Shown piece by piece: positions 48,701 to 58,922 of a stretch of DNA of 64,000 nt (its first letter is position 1; each line of letters opens with the position of its first letter). The notes below the pieces were generated by a model, which did not search any database, was not told where the DNA came from, and saw only the letters and a program-made list of their open reading frames with translations. This stretch comes from Clitopilus passeckerianus. Its lineage: Eukaryota; Basidiomycota; Agaricomycetes; Agaricales; Entolomataceae. The position numbers and the translations under genes were made by a program. Where the stretch lies: the NCBI GenBank assembly GCA_944990035.1, contig CALYLX010000093.1:1-64000 (forward strand), written 5' to 3'.

Positions 48701-50279
48701 TGAGGGAGATTTTACCTCGTCGGGAGGACAACCAATATCATTATTATTTCGCTTTTCGTATACTATTGATGGTCATCACTTGCAAACGGACCGCCAGGTG
48801 CAAACGGCGATTTTGGGTCCCTTGCAATCGCATATTCGACACGCAGATGTGACCAAAAGCTGAGTTTATGTCAGGAGAGTATTATTATAGCAGCTCAGGG
48901 CAAAAGATGTCCGTGGTGTGGATTGGTATTCAAAAAGGTGTAATTTTGGGGCTGATGTAACGAGATGACAAGCTTCGGATATTATCTCAGGCTCGTGACT
49001 CAATACTGGGGAGACTATACGAAATTATATATACTGAAGTATGAATAAAGTCAATTTCTCCGAGGCTAACACACTAAAGGATCGCTGGTGAGGAAGGAAT
49101 TGGTCGATTTGCAGCTCTAGACGCGTGACAAAGCGTGACAAATTGGCGGAGAGCCTACACTCAACTTGACCGTGACATAGCGTGACTCGCGTTTGCATCA
49201 GGCGGTCCCTTTCATTCTTTTGCTCGGCGACAATCCGAAGCTCGTTCAAAGAAGAAATCACAAGATTCGACTCGAGGGTCCCCTAGAAAAGACATTTTTC
49301 TGACTGGAAATAAAACTACATAATATCAGCTTCCATGTGGAGGGAGATATGGAGGTAACTCGCCCAGATTTGCAAGTGCCGACACTAAATAGTACCAGTG
49401 CACGCGGAATTCAGCGACTTCAAAGCAGTGCAGGGGTTTTCTGATACGGTCCGAGTCTCAAGTGCTAGGATGCCGCTTGCCAAGCCACCCTAGTCAGCGT
49501 TATGACCAATTAACAGATGCTCGGCTCGAAAATGGTTCACACCCTTGGGAGTGAGCAAATCACAGGGCTGAAGAAGATTGTAGCTTTTAGCGCAGCATCT
49601 TATAAGGCACCCCTCACCATGAATTAATAGTTGAGCGATAAAAAGTGAGCGCTATAGCAGATCGCAAACTAGAAGACCACCAGTGATAGTTGTTGTTGAT
49701 AGTAGTGACCGATTGATCGGTTGAATACGACCCCGAGCTGATGGAAGCTGGGAATGAACAGGATTCAGGGGAGTAGTCCTGAGGACAGCCACTCAGAACT
49801 GGGGACGTTGGTAGCTTCTCCTCAAAGTACATCCAGAACCAATGAAGAACATCTAAGCCCTAATTTGGCTCTGCCAGACCTTAGCATGAATCAAGGGAAA
49901 CCTGTTAAGTACATATCACCTGCAAACTGCAAAAATTCGGCGGATCAGTCAGCGACAGATGAGCGACAGATGGAATCCGCAGTCGTCGTCGTTGAGCGTT
50001 GAAGCCCCGTGGTTTATCCGCAGAATAATTCGTTGATCGTCGTTAATGAACAAAATCGCGGATCAGTCGGTCAATGGCTGAAATGTGTATACATGGTGGC
50101 TGAGGGCTTAGCATGGATGTCACCAGATGCCACCGTCATCCATCCTTTCATGACAATGTACAACCTAAACGAAGAACAGAACTACCATGTCGTATCACTT
50201 AACAATGAAGCAGTCCAAAAATTGTAAGGTGGAACATAAGATACATGGTGCAAGACCCTAATACAGATCAGGAGTCGGA
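48701..50279. other. Long intergenic region
   Basis: About 1.6 kb. Four CGTGAC(A/T) hexamers cluster at 49123-49187, about 420-490 bases upstream of the membrane-protein gene. The right end (about 50130-50240) is one copy of a diverged direct repeat (listed separately). No gene supported. Confidence 0.4.
50148..50238. repeat. Diverged direct repeat, copy 1
   Basis: About 90 bases similar to 51497-51598; both contain TGTACAACCT and AACATGTCGTATC or ACCATGTCGTATC, then CAGTCCAAAA or TGGTCCAAAA. Each copy lies just past the 3' end of a minus-strand gene. Confidence 0.7.
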
Positions 50280-51048
50280 TTATTGCTCAAGCGCAGCACA
50301 GGCTTGGTAGATTTCCTCGACAACTGCACGCAAACTCCTCTCCCCCTGTTCCTCCAGAACCTCGCAATTCCAACGATCTTCTGGCGCCGTATCATTGACA
50401 ACCCTTGGATTGCGCTCAATAAGAGGCGGTTGGATCTCATGCTCCCCATCACCTGCTGGCGAATGATAGAAGCAGAGCCTGGTGCCGATCGCACTCACCC
50501 CATGCAGAGTTGGAATGGGGCAGCTGCCTGATTCCCATTTGCCCATTCATCAATAACGAGTTGAGGACTCAGAGATAATCGAACAAGATGGGCTTACCCC
50601 TCAAATCTGCTATTCGTTTCCTCATCTGGTCGTCGGCCATCTGACGGGTAGATATATATTGAAGTTCCGTAGGACCTCTGAGCTCCAAAATAAAGACCGG
50701 CCTGTCTCGAAGTAGAACCTCATACGTCAGGAAAAAATCGGCCGATTTTGATGAATCGGATTCCTGACACTGCGGCCAGACTGTGAAATCCGTAACAACA
50801 ACAACAAGAGAACGAGGAGGCACCCTCACCACGTTTTTGTCTCACCTCGTTTGTAATTTCGTGGTATTATCGGTATACCGAAAGCTACCCAGTGCGCGTG
50901 AGGAAGGGCTAAAAGCCAGTGATGGGTAAGCAACCTTCAGAACGTCAAGGGGTACGAAGCGCGAAGTATTCATCCTAGTAGGAGGTGAAGAACTGAAAAC
51001 TACGTTCCATGATAATGCTAGCCAGGCGATGGGTCGACGACGGGTCAA
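50280..51048 (-). CDS. Uncertain hypothetical gene, possibly PD-(D/E)XK-like
   Basis: Coding-like blocks: RALGSFRYTDNTTKLQTR (about 50900-50845), then VVVVTDFTVWPQC and RPVFILELRGP (about 50800-50680), then DDQMRKRIADLRG. An intron of about 75 bases leads to LHGVSAIGTRLCFYHSPAGD, DTAPEDRWNCEVLEEQGERS and a helical end. The pattern resembles a conserved Agaricomycete hypothetical family. The Asp in TDFTV followed by Glu-x-Arg is weakly reminiscent of a PD-(D/E)XK nuclease core (tentative; the usual Lys is Arg). An in-frame stop at 50842-50844 has no obvious intron to remove it, so the 5' part may be broken or mis-sequenced. The start is not established. Confidence 0.4.
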
Positions 51049-51602
51049 GATACAGCTACCAGCATTGACCCCGCTTCGCGCCAGTGACTCTTTCGTGGAG
51101 GTTAATCGCTGCTCCTCGAATTATACACCAAGCTTGAACGTTTGGATCCCCGACAAGACGTCAAAAACTTCAAGGTATCCTGGCAGAGAAATCTGATTTC
51201 CCTTCTCGTTCTAATACGAAATGCTCTGTGGTGACCCCGGACTCTGGAGTATGTCGATATGTCTTGATTGTACTAGGCGCAGGAGATGCCAGTCGTGGAG
51301 ACAAATGCAAGCTTGGACAAACGTGGTTGCTATCAAGAAGGCGATACCATAGATGGCCCGAGACCCGGATGATTTTCTCGATGGGATATTCAAACTCACA
51401 AGCGGAGGAGTGGAGGCCGTGAAGTGGACCACTAGGCATCGACAGTATAGAGTCCTGCATCTCAATGTTCAAGGTCTACCCTAAGATCATTAGGCATCAG
51501 TTCGTTTCATTCGTGATAGTGTACAACCTCAACGAGGTACAGAACTAACATGTCGTATCGTGTGTAACAATGGAATGGTCCAAAAGTTGTAACGTAAAGT
51601 CA
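51049..51602. other. Intergenic with second copy of a direct repeat
   Basis: About 550 bases; the right end carries the repeat copy listed below. No gene supported. Confidence 0.4.
51497..51598. repeat. Diverged direct repeat, copy 2
   Basis: Counterpart of 50148-50238, about 1.35 kb away in the same orientation. In the plus frame, copy 1 reads YNLNEEQNYHVVS and copy 2 reads YNLNEVQN, stop, HVVS, so copy 2 could be a decayed coding fragment. Confidence 0.7.
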
Positions 51603-53237
51603 TCAAAACGTGAGTATGAGGTCCTTCAGAGTCCCCTCCTTACTCGCACTGGCGTCATCCAGCGTCCGTACCTCCAACCCCAACCCCTTCAGCTCCTTCT
51701 CAAGGTCCTGCACCCAGCCATAATGTGTCCTCACCGCCACAACCGTGACCTTCTGCATCGCAGCCGTCCTCTGTTCCACCCGTGCAGACTTCGCTCTGTA
51801 CGCCCGTGACCGAACAACGGAAGAAACTCGTATAGCCGCCGACTGCTGCATCACACCCAATTTGAGCGAGATGAGCTTAGGTACGAGTGGCGTTGTACCA
51901 TCCTTGGGTGTAGCGGGGAGGCATAGGCCCTCCGCGAGCCGGTCGACTTGCCAAGGGGCGGTGAAGTCGCAGTCGAGTGATTGGAGGTTGGGTGCGGATG
52001 TCAAGCATTCGATTATTGTCTTTGGTTGGATCGGTGCGGATTTGAACCTCAGGTGGTGGAGGTTTGGAGATTGTGCGAGGAAGGGTTTGAGGATGGCGGT
52101 GGGGACGAAGTTCCCAGGGTGTGTGTTGTCAGTGTTGCTCTCGATAGCGAAGGAGGTAAGAGAGGGGAGAGAAATGGTGGAGAGGAGGTTTGTGAGGACG
52201 TGGTCTCCGCAGAAAGGGTTGAAGATCAGTCCGAACTCTCGTATCGAGCTTGAAGTGATTCTTCTCCTCAATGAGGCGGATGTGGTGGCTGTGTCGTTAG
52301 GCAGATCAACGAGAACGTTGAGCGTCTGAAGATTGGAGCACAGGTCCAGAAGGTGCGAGATTGAGTGGGCAGTGCATCGGATGGAGAGCGATGTGAGAGT
52401 GGTCCATGGAAGATTGTAGGGGTTGGTGTAGCCGATAGTTGGCTCAGCGGTGAAACCCTCTGCATCGTCCTCCTCAAATGGTTGAGGGATGAAATCCGAA
52501 TATGAAGATGAGATCAATGTGAGGTCGCGTATTTCGCTACCTGACGTCTTCGCCACCGCAGTTGGGATGTCACCATTCAAAGATTCAGTCCCACCGCTGA
52601 ATGTCATGCGTAGGAACTGCCGAATGGCAGGAACGACGTCATATCTGTCCTTATCCAGGACTTCCAGCTTACACCATCGCCGTTGATGGTGCATAATCAG
52701 CGGAATGTAAGCGTCGAGTTCATCTCTACGACTGTAGGTAGTAGGGCTGTGGCGAGCTGGCGGTTTAGCTGTGCCAAACTGGAGTTGAACGTGAAGTGGG
52801 GTGAATGGATACGTCTGCAGGTATGTCTGCAGTGATTCAAACTTGCTGGGAGTGGTGGATGTTGAAGCAATGGGCTCCTTGAGAGGAAGTGTGATACGTG
52901 TTGACAGGTCGAATGTTCCGACGGCGACGTCTCGCCAGACTTTGCAGACCCGACCTAGCCACAGCGTAGGAGCACGCTCATAGGGTGCTTCTGCCTGAGG
53001 AGCAGTAGAGTACGAGAAGATTCTCTCGAGAATTTCAGGCGGCAGCTGTCGGATAGGCGCTAGGAGAGCACGACAGAGTGCAGTCGACGTCTCGTCCTCG
53101 TGTTCTCCATTTGCAACGAGACTGCGCAATTCCTGCGCTGCGAGTGAATCTGGCACGTATCGAGCGCGTAGGAGGTCAACCAGGTGGGCTTTCCTGTACG
53201 CCCGCAACTGATCTGCCGGTAAATTTGCAGACTGCAT
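51603..53237 (-). CDS. F-box protein (Agaricomycete family)
   Basis: Single exon, 544 residues. It starts MQSANLPADQLRAYRKAHLV; the F-box is at about residue 60-110 with IRQLPPEILERIFSYS and WLGRVCKVWRDVAVGTFDLS. The C-terminal three quarters is a leucine-rich, LRR-like solenoid (for example LPSLTSFAIESNTDN, SPNLHHLRFKSAPIQ, APNLQSLDCDF). Such proteins are presumed SCF ubiquitin-ligase adaptors; the target is unknown. Confidence 0.9.
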   Translation of the reverse strand: MQSANLPADQLRAYRKAHLVDLLRARYVPDSLAAQELRSLVANGEHEDETSTALCRALLAPIRQLPPEILERIFSYSTAPQAEAPYERAPTLWLGRVCKVWRDVAVGTFDLSTRITLPLKEPIASTSTTPSKFESLQTYLQTYPFTPLHVQLQFGTAKPPARHSPTTYSRRDELDAYIPLIMHHQRRWCKLEVLDKDRYDVVPAIRQFLRMTFSGGTESLNGDIPTAVAKTSGSEIRDLTLISSSYSDFIPQPFEEDDAEGFTAEPTIGYTNPYNLPWTTLTSLSIRCTAHSISHLLDLCSNLQTLNVLVDLPNDTATTSASLRRRITSSSIREFGLIFNPFCGDHVLTNLLSTISLPSLTSFAIESNTDNTHPGNFVPTAILKPFLAQSPNLHHLRFKSAPIQPKTIIECLTSAPNLQSLDCDFTAPWQVDRLAEGLCLPATPKDGTTPLVPKLISLKLGVMQQSAAIRVSSVVRSRAYRAKSARVEQRTAAMQKVTVVAVRTHYGWVQDLEKELKGLGLEVRTLDDASASKEGTLKDLILTF

Positions 53238-53644
53238 CTAGGGCGGGAGACAGGTAGATTTAAGCTTTGATAGTCCGAATGATCTCCATAAAAAACATAC
53301 CGTTTCGTGTTTCGTGTCGTTGCAGTTTATGTCCTCAACGTTGTCGGTGTCGAAGAAGAGGTAAAGGATGAAGGCAGAAGATTTCCAAGTGGCATGATAT
53401 ATGTATGATGGTAATTAAGCCTAACTTTCCCTCGTGGAAGCCACCCTTGCCGGCGGCCGTTGTTCCTGCAAATTTTCTCCTAAAAAGGTGAAAACGATGA
53501 TCAGATCCTCCCTTCGCGGAGTTATTCCGCACACGTGATGTCATGTGCCTCAGTTCGGCAAATACCGATCACTGCAGTTGAACATTCGCTCGATGTCGAC
53601 CACGACGTTAAACGCGTCGACGACGACGACGACCAGTCATTACG
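53238..53644. promoter_or_regulatory. Divergent promoter between F-box gene and SEH1
   Basis: About 400 bases between divergent genes. A simple (GAC)n-like stretch lies near 53618-53632. No TATA element recognised. Confidence 0.4.
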
Positions 53645-55523
53645 ATGATTCAAACTGGGCTTATATCTGATGCTCACAGCGACCTGGTAACAGACGCAGC
53701 TTACAACTACTACGGCTTGAGATTGGCTACTTGCGGTTTGGATCAGAGGTATGTCCAGTAGAAGGCTTGGTTTCTATTCGCCTAACGGACAATTGGTTTT
53801 CACACAAAAGGATAAAGATATGGCAGCTGGACGAAGGAACTGGTAAATGGAATGCCGAGGATAATTGGAGGGTACGCCACCCCCGTTACGCTCCAAAGCA
53901 CCACCAATTAACCTAAATGTCTTCAATTACAGGCGCATGATGCACCAATATCCAAAATCTCCTGGGCTCATCCTGAGTTCGGTACAATCATTGCATCTGC
54001 ATCGTATGATCGTACAGTCAAGATATGGGAGCAGACAATACACACACCATCAGGTTCCTCCGAAGCAACTCAGCAAGTGAACGGAAGCACCGGCCTGCCG
54101 CCGCAGGCAAATCCATCAGGCTCGCGTTGGGTTGAGAGGGCAGTTCTCACAGATGCACGGGGAACTGTACGATCTGTTGAATTCGCTCCCCATCACTTTG
54201 GGCTTAAACTCGTAAGTACTGCCTCCCAAGTCTCTCATTCAGGGACGTGTATTAACTCCAGCTGGAAGGCTGCCATCTCATCGGATAACTTCCTCCGCAT
54301 CTACGAATGCTTAGATCAACAACCTGCTCTATCAGAATGGCAGACCCTACACGAAATTGACATCTACTCCCTACCTCCACCGCGGAAGTATACTTCTTCC
54401 ACAGCATCCGGCAGCCACTCCCATTCGAGGACGCAAACTGTCGCACTGAGCACACCCACGCAGACGGGGCAGACGTTCAATAACGATTCCGCATCTCTCG
54501 TTACCCAGGCATTACAGCAAAGTGCCGGCGGCCCGGGCGCTCAAAATATCATCTCTGGCCCTCCGTTGGGTGGTTCTGGCGCAGGACCCGCCGCAGGAAA
54601 GTCAACCGGGGGCGGCATAGGCAATAGAGAAGCCGACGGTGGCTGGTGCGTGTCATGGTGCAAAGATCCATACTGGGGCGAAGTCCTCGCTGCCGGATCC
54701 GGTACTTCGGGAATCATTAAGGTAATAAATATATCCCGCCGCACCTATAGAAGAAACACGTCATTGACAAGAGGTCCCTTCCGTAGATTGTACAATTATC
54801 GCCTTCACATCGGCCGACGTCCCACCTGTTCCTAGATCCGACTCCAAAAGGGCTACTTACTGGTGGTGGTGATTCTGCCACCCGAGAGCGGGCGTCTCAA
54901 GGTGACCTGGGGGATAGCACTTCGAACCTTGGAGCTTCTCTGACGGCTGATAATGCTCCGAATGGACCGCCCACCTATTCTGTGACGACAGTGTCGTGGG
55001 CACCTTCTTGTGGCCGGTCGTACCATCTCGTCGCCACTGGCGGAAGGGATGGTAGGGTTAGGATATGGAAGGTTAAACCTGGGGATGAACTCGATCAAGA
55101 CGATGATGGGAGTAAGGCAGATGATGGAGAGGGACAGGACTCGGAAGAGGGGAAATGGACCGCTGGTATAGTCGCTGATTTTGACCATCATAAGTCAGTC
55201 CTTTCACTTTGTTCACGTAACACAGTTTTTGACGCCTCCTTCTCTGAATATAGGTCCGCCATTGGGAGAGTAGAATGGAACATTACTGGGTAAGTAATTC
55301 TGTTCAGTCTCTCACGAATGGTTCTAATCAGAGTGTTTGTAGCACTGTTCTCTCGTCGGCTGGTAACGATGGACGCATGCGTCTGTGGAAAGCCACCTCG
55401 GGTGGGAATGTCTGGAGGCCGGCTGGAAGCATTGGAGTCGAGCAGGAGATACCGGAGGGTGAACCTGGCGCACAAAACCAAGGTGGTGGCGCTGGGGGGA
55501 AGGACGTTGAAATGGAAGGCTGA
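53645..55523 (+). CDS. SEH1: Nucleoporin SEH1 (WD40; Y-complex / SEA-GATOR2 subunit)
   Basis: WD40 propeller protein of the nuclear pore Nup84/107 complex and of the SEA/GATOR2 complex. It starts MIQTGLISDAHSDLVTDAAY, then YGLRLATCGLDQRIKIWQLD across the first intron. Further blades include AHDAPISKISWAHPEFGTII with ASASYDRTVKIWEQT, LTDARGTVRSVEFAPHHFG, AAISSDNFLRIYECLDQ, DGGWCVSWCKDPYWGEVLA, ATGGRDGRVRIWKVKPG, and IGRVEWNITGTVLSSAGNDG followed by RMRLWK. A Ser/Gly/Thr-rich insertion of about 90 residues (about 54390-54620) lies between blades. The C-terminus is Gly-rich, ending GGKDVEMEG. Around six introns are needed. Blade order and motif wording fit SEH1 rather than SEC13. Confidence 0.93.
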
Positions 55524-56087
55524 AACGGACCCAGGGTGGAAGTTTTGCAGTCGGATGGGATATCTTCCGGCTGTCTGGTCGAATCAACCACGTCGTTGTC
55601 ACTTACATGGACTGTCGCGAATGCAGATTAGCGTCCTTGTGCGAATTTCTTGTGGAAAGTCAAGAACCTTGTTCATTGGTTTGTGATAGCAATGCTTTGA
55701 CCAACGCTCCTTGTCCTGTGGCTGTACCTCTTGGTCCACCTATCAAACAGATGCCGCTAGCTTTCGCAGGCTTTCAGCCACTCGTAATGGAGTTTGGACA
55801 ATTCCCGACACCCGTGCGAGCCAACTCACGACTTTGACAGATTAGGATGTTTCTCCCCTCAAGTAATGGGCCCGAATGACTTATTCCCACCTTTGGTGAC
55901 AATGATTCCAGCAGACATGAGCAGGCTAAAATCGCACGGTAATCACCTTCGTCTGGATCAGAAGTCGTGGTTCACTCAAATGATGACATTCGGCAATGAT
56001 CTCCACCCGTACAGGTAAATGAATTGAAAGACCCAACGACATGCGTGTTTACTTGGCGATTATCTCCTTACTGGCTCACCATTCAAT
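55524..56087. other. Intergenic between convergent SEH1 and precursor 2
   Basis: About 560 bases. Short frames only; nothing supported. Confidence 0.4.
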
Positions 56088-56848
56088 TCAAGGACCGTAT
56101 GCAACGCGGCCGCCGACTGGAATGAAAGCAGCGTCACCGACGTTGGACACCTCGCGAGGTCCATAGGTTGTACGTCCACCAACCGGAATGAAAGCAGCAT
56201 CGCCAGTGTTGCTCTACGAGGAATCAAGCCCATGAGTGACTTGTTCCATGAGTTTCGGGGGATACTTACGACTTCGCGAGGACCGTAGGTCGTGCGTCCA
56301 CCTACGGGGATGAATGCGGCATCGCCAGTATTGCTCTGTTGAAATCAGAGTGGCTCAGAGACCTCGTGCTTTAGATTCTCAGCTAGCAACTTACGACTTC
56401 ACGGGGACCATAAGTTGTCTTTCCTACCACAGGAATAAATGCGGCATCGCCAGTATTGCTCTGATGGAAACCAGAGTCTCTGAGCAACCTAGTTCGTGAA
56501 GCTTCCAAATGGGCACTTACGACTTCACGAGGACCATAGGTTGTACGCCCACCGACTGGGATGAATGCAGCATCGCCAGTATTGCTCTATGTTAAACCAT
56601 GATAATGAGCGTAAATTTCTTATAAGGTTATAATGGTCACGGACAACTTCACGAGGACCATATGTGGTCCGACCACCGACGGGAATAAACGCGGCATCGC
56701 CAACATTACTCTGAAGACCACTCCCTGTGAGCATCCCGTTTCGAAGAATTTCCCGAGGACCACTTACAACTTCGCGGGGACCATAGGTCGTCCGGCCACC
56801 CACAGGGACAAATGCTACATCGCCGACGTTGGTCACCTCACGAGCGTC
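56088..56848 (-). repeat. Exon-intron tandem repeat array (seven coding units)
   Basis: Coding units of 66 bases alternate with introns of 56-60 bases. Introns at 56461-56520 and 56336-56394 are recognisably similar to each other near their 3' ends (CTCAGAGACTCTGGTTTCCA versus CTGAGCCACTCTGATTTCAA), so exon and intron were duplicated together. Confidence 0.9.
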
Positions 56849-56981
56849 CTACAGATCGGAAACGTCAGCATCTGGCCCCACAAGAGCAATGGCAAAGGCT
56901 GACATTCAATGCAGTCGGGGCCGCAGTGACGGTATAGAGAAAGAGAGTCACAAGCGAGGTAAGGATGGCTGCAGTCTTCAT
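56088..56981 (-). CDS. Secreted repeat protein, one repeat per exon (candidate RiPP-type precursor 2)
   Basis: 182 residues in seven exons: 56981-56904, 56848-56768, 56710-56645, 56586-56521, 56460-56395, 56335-56270, 56213-56088. The signal peptide is MKTAAILTSLVTLFLYTVTA. Seven 22-residue repeats follow, with core GDAAFIPVGGRTTYGPR (variants: GDVAFVP in repeat 1, VVGK in repeat 4, GGRVAYGP at the end). Exons 3-6 are each exactly 66 bases, bounded by phase-0 introns of 56-60 bases; the last exon holds two repeats. No Lys-Arg pairs occur, so processing at Gly-Arg or Pro-Arg would be needed (inference). The repeat ends Tyr-Gly-Pro-Arg, recalling Tyr-Gly-Lys-Arg in precursor 1. A second UstYa-like oxidase lies about 2 kb upstream on the same strand. 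It could instead be a structural secreted repeat protein. Confidence 0.85.
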
Positions 56982-57959
56982 AATTGACTCTTGTTGATTA
57001 GAGAAACGGGTTTCTGAGTGTAAAAGCCTAGAGACTCTGGTATTTAAGCCGTTGATGTTCCTCCCTCGACCCACTTTCCGAGTCAAATCGCAAAGACTTG
57101 ATATGTGGACTTCGTAGCAGAGATGCAAAATTGGACCCGTGATATTAGGATTGTGATAAGAGCCGGACCAAGACGTCAGTTGACGACGATATGAGGATAT
57201 ACAATGCCTTCTATCAGGACTGAATGGTTCAAAACAATTTAAGATACCTCCACTGTACCGCAAGGTCAAAATTCTTGGCAATCTAATTCAAATCTAATTT
57301 TAGCTCGAAGCAGCCCGGAGCAGCCGGAAAGTATACCAAAGAGGATCCTATTCATAAGGAGGCGAAGATTTTCCATGGACTTTTGGCGTGCAGAGGTAGG
57401 AAAGCGACAAGGAAGGACCAGACTATTGTGACTTGATCTCATTCGGTTCGGAAGATGCTGAGTACCATACGGAGCTCAAACGCAGCTATTAGAGGCGTTC
57501 CGCAAGTTGAGCTGCCAATCCACAAGTTCCTTTGCGCTAGGATGAAGACCACGAGAATTGCCCAGATCGGCAAGATACCTCTCGACCCGGATGTTTCAGG
57601 ATGCGGGATATTTGGTCACACGGCAGTGCTCGACCTATATTGACCCAGTCGCTGCGTGCATGACCTGATATGCACCGAATGGAAGACCAACCTGAGTAGG
57701 CGCAACGCAGACGGACCCTAATAAAACGGAAGAGAAATAGACGCCGCCAATTCATTCCGAGCGTGACAAAACTCTGGAGCCATCAGTGAACACGCTTGGT
57801 TCGGCAAGTTAAGATCTGTTCATGTGGAATTGGTTTATTTCCCCCCTGATCAGTACCTCGGTCAAGCAGAACTCGATCATCAATTCAGAGCAACTGGGCT
57901 GTCCGACAAAATTTAACAACAATGATTACATGACCGAAGTACGTGAATTTTAGTCGGCC
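56982..57959. promoter_or_regulatory. Intergenic with promoter of precursor 2
   Basis: A minus-strand TATA-like TTAAATA lies at 57041-57047, about 60 bases upstream of the precursor ATG. The rest (57100-57959) shows no supported gene. Confidence 0.45.
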
Positions 57960-58267
57960 CTAACCTCCCACCACCCAGTATACAAACCCATCGGCACAGT
58001 AGCAACTTTGTGGTCGGAGGAAATTCAGGCGTAAATCATAGGTTACGTATGCTTAATTGAAATAGAAACTCACGTCCATGGCTGTTTTGAGTAATCGTAT
58101 GCACCGTTGCCATGCCCCGATTCGAGGCAACCTTGGTTGCAAAAGTAGTTAGGATCAACCAGGGTTCTTTTATTGATCGTGGCTAGTTCTTCGATAGGAC
58201 TGAGTCCAGGAGCACCAGAGACGATTGAAATAAGGGTTGGAGCGAGGGTGATAGGGAGCAACTTCAT
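57960..58267 (-). CDS. Small secreted Cys-containing peptide with one Kex2 site
   Basis: 79 residues in two exons (58267-58074 and 58005-57960) joined across a 68-base intron with GTGAGT donor and AAAG acceptor. The signal peptide is MKLLPITLAPTLISIVSG, followed by the pro-region APGLSPIEELATINKR with Lys-Arg. The predicted mature peptide starts TLVDPNYFCNQGCLESGHGN. Its second exon reads CYCADGFVYWVVGG, giving four Cys (CxxxC and CxC) and many Tyr/Trp. A TATAAAAG element lies about 80 bases upstream. It sits between precursor 2 and UstYa-like copy 2 on the same strand, so it is a further candidate substrate or a secreted effector-like peptide. Family not recognised. Confidence 0.65.
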
Positions 58268-58922
58268 GATTGATAAAGGACTGGTGAGCAGTGTGTGGCG
58301 AGGTAGTGATGGTTGACTGTTGATAGTTCTCCCACTTTTACTAGACCTTTTATACTGTAGGATTATGGTGAAGGAACGTACATACGCAAGCCAATAGAAT
58401 TACTCGGAGGGGCGACGAGAGCTTACCGGTGCTACACTCTACTCCACTCCCCCTCGATTTTCATCGACTGAATGACACCGGTGAGATGAATATTAAGTTT
58501 TACGCACGTTCCTACCACAAGAGGGTTTACCGGGAATTCTAGAGGAAAGTAATACATGCACAGAGAATCAAACAAAATTGGCTGTGACGCCACTCATCGA
58601 AAACAATGCAGAAGCCGCCTATTAGCGGCTACGCTCTGCTACCCGTGGGCCATTGGATTATGGGCAGTCTGTGGTGGGTTATCCCCCAGTCCGAAAGAAT
58701 TGGTCGCCCGTAGGCTATTTGGCGGGACGATATGTCATTGGTGCACCCGAAGCTGTGATCTGCAGTAAATGGCTGGAGAAATTTGAAATTGGTACCTCGT
58801 TCTCGAGCGACAGGTTCTTCCATGACAAGTTACCGTGGTATTTCTCGATAGAAAAGATAAAATACAAAGCTCGTTCCCTGTGGTGACGAGAAATGTCATT
58901 GAAATGTACAGACGGTCTGCCC
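58268..58922. promoter_or_regulatory. Intergenic with TATA box of the small peptide gene
   Basis: Minus-strand TATAAAAG at 58347-58354, about 80 bases upstream of the peptide ATG. The rest, up to the end of oxidase copy 2, shows no supported gene. Confidence 0.5.
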
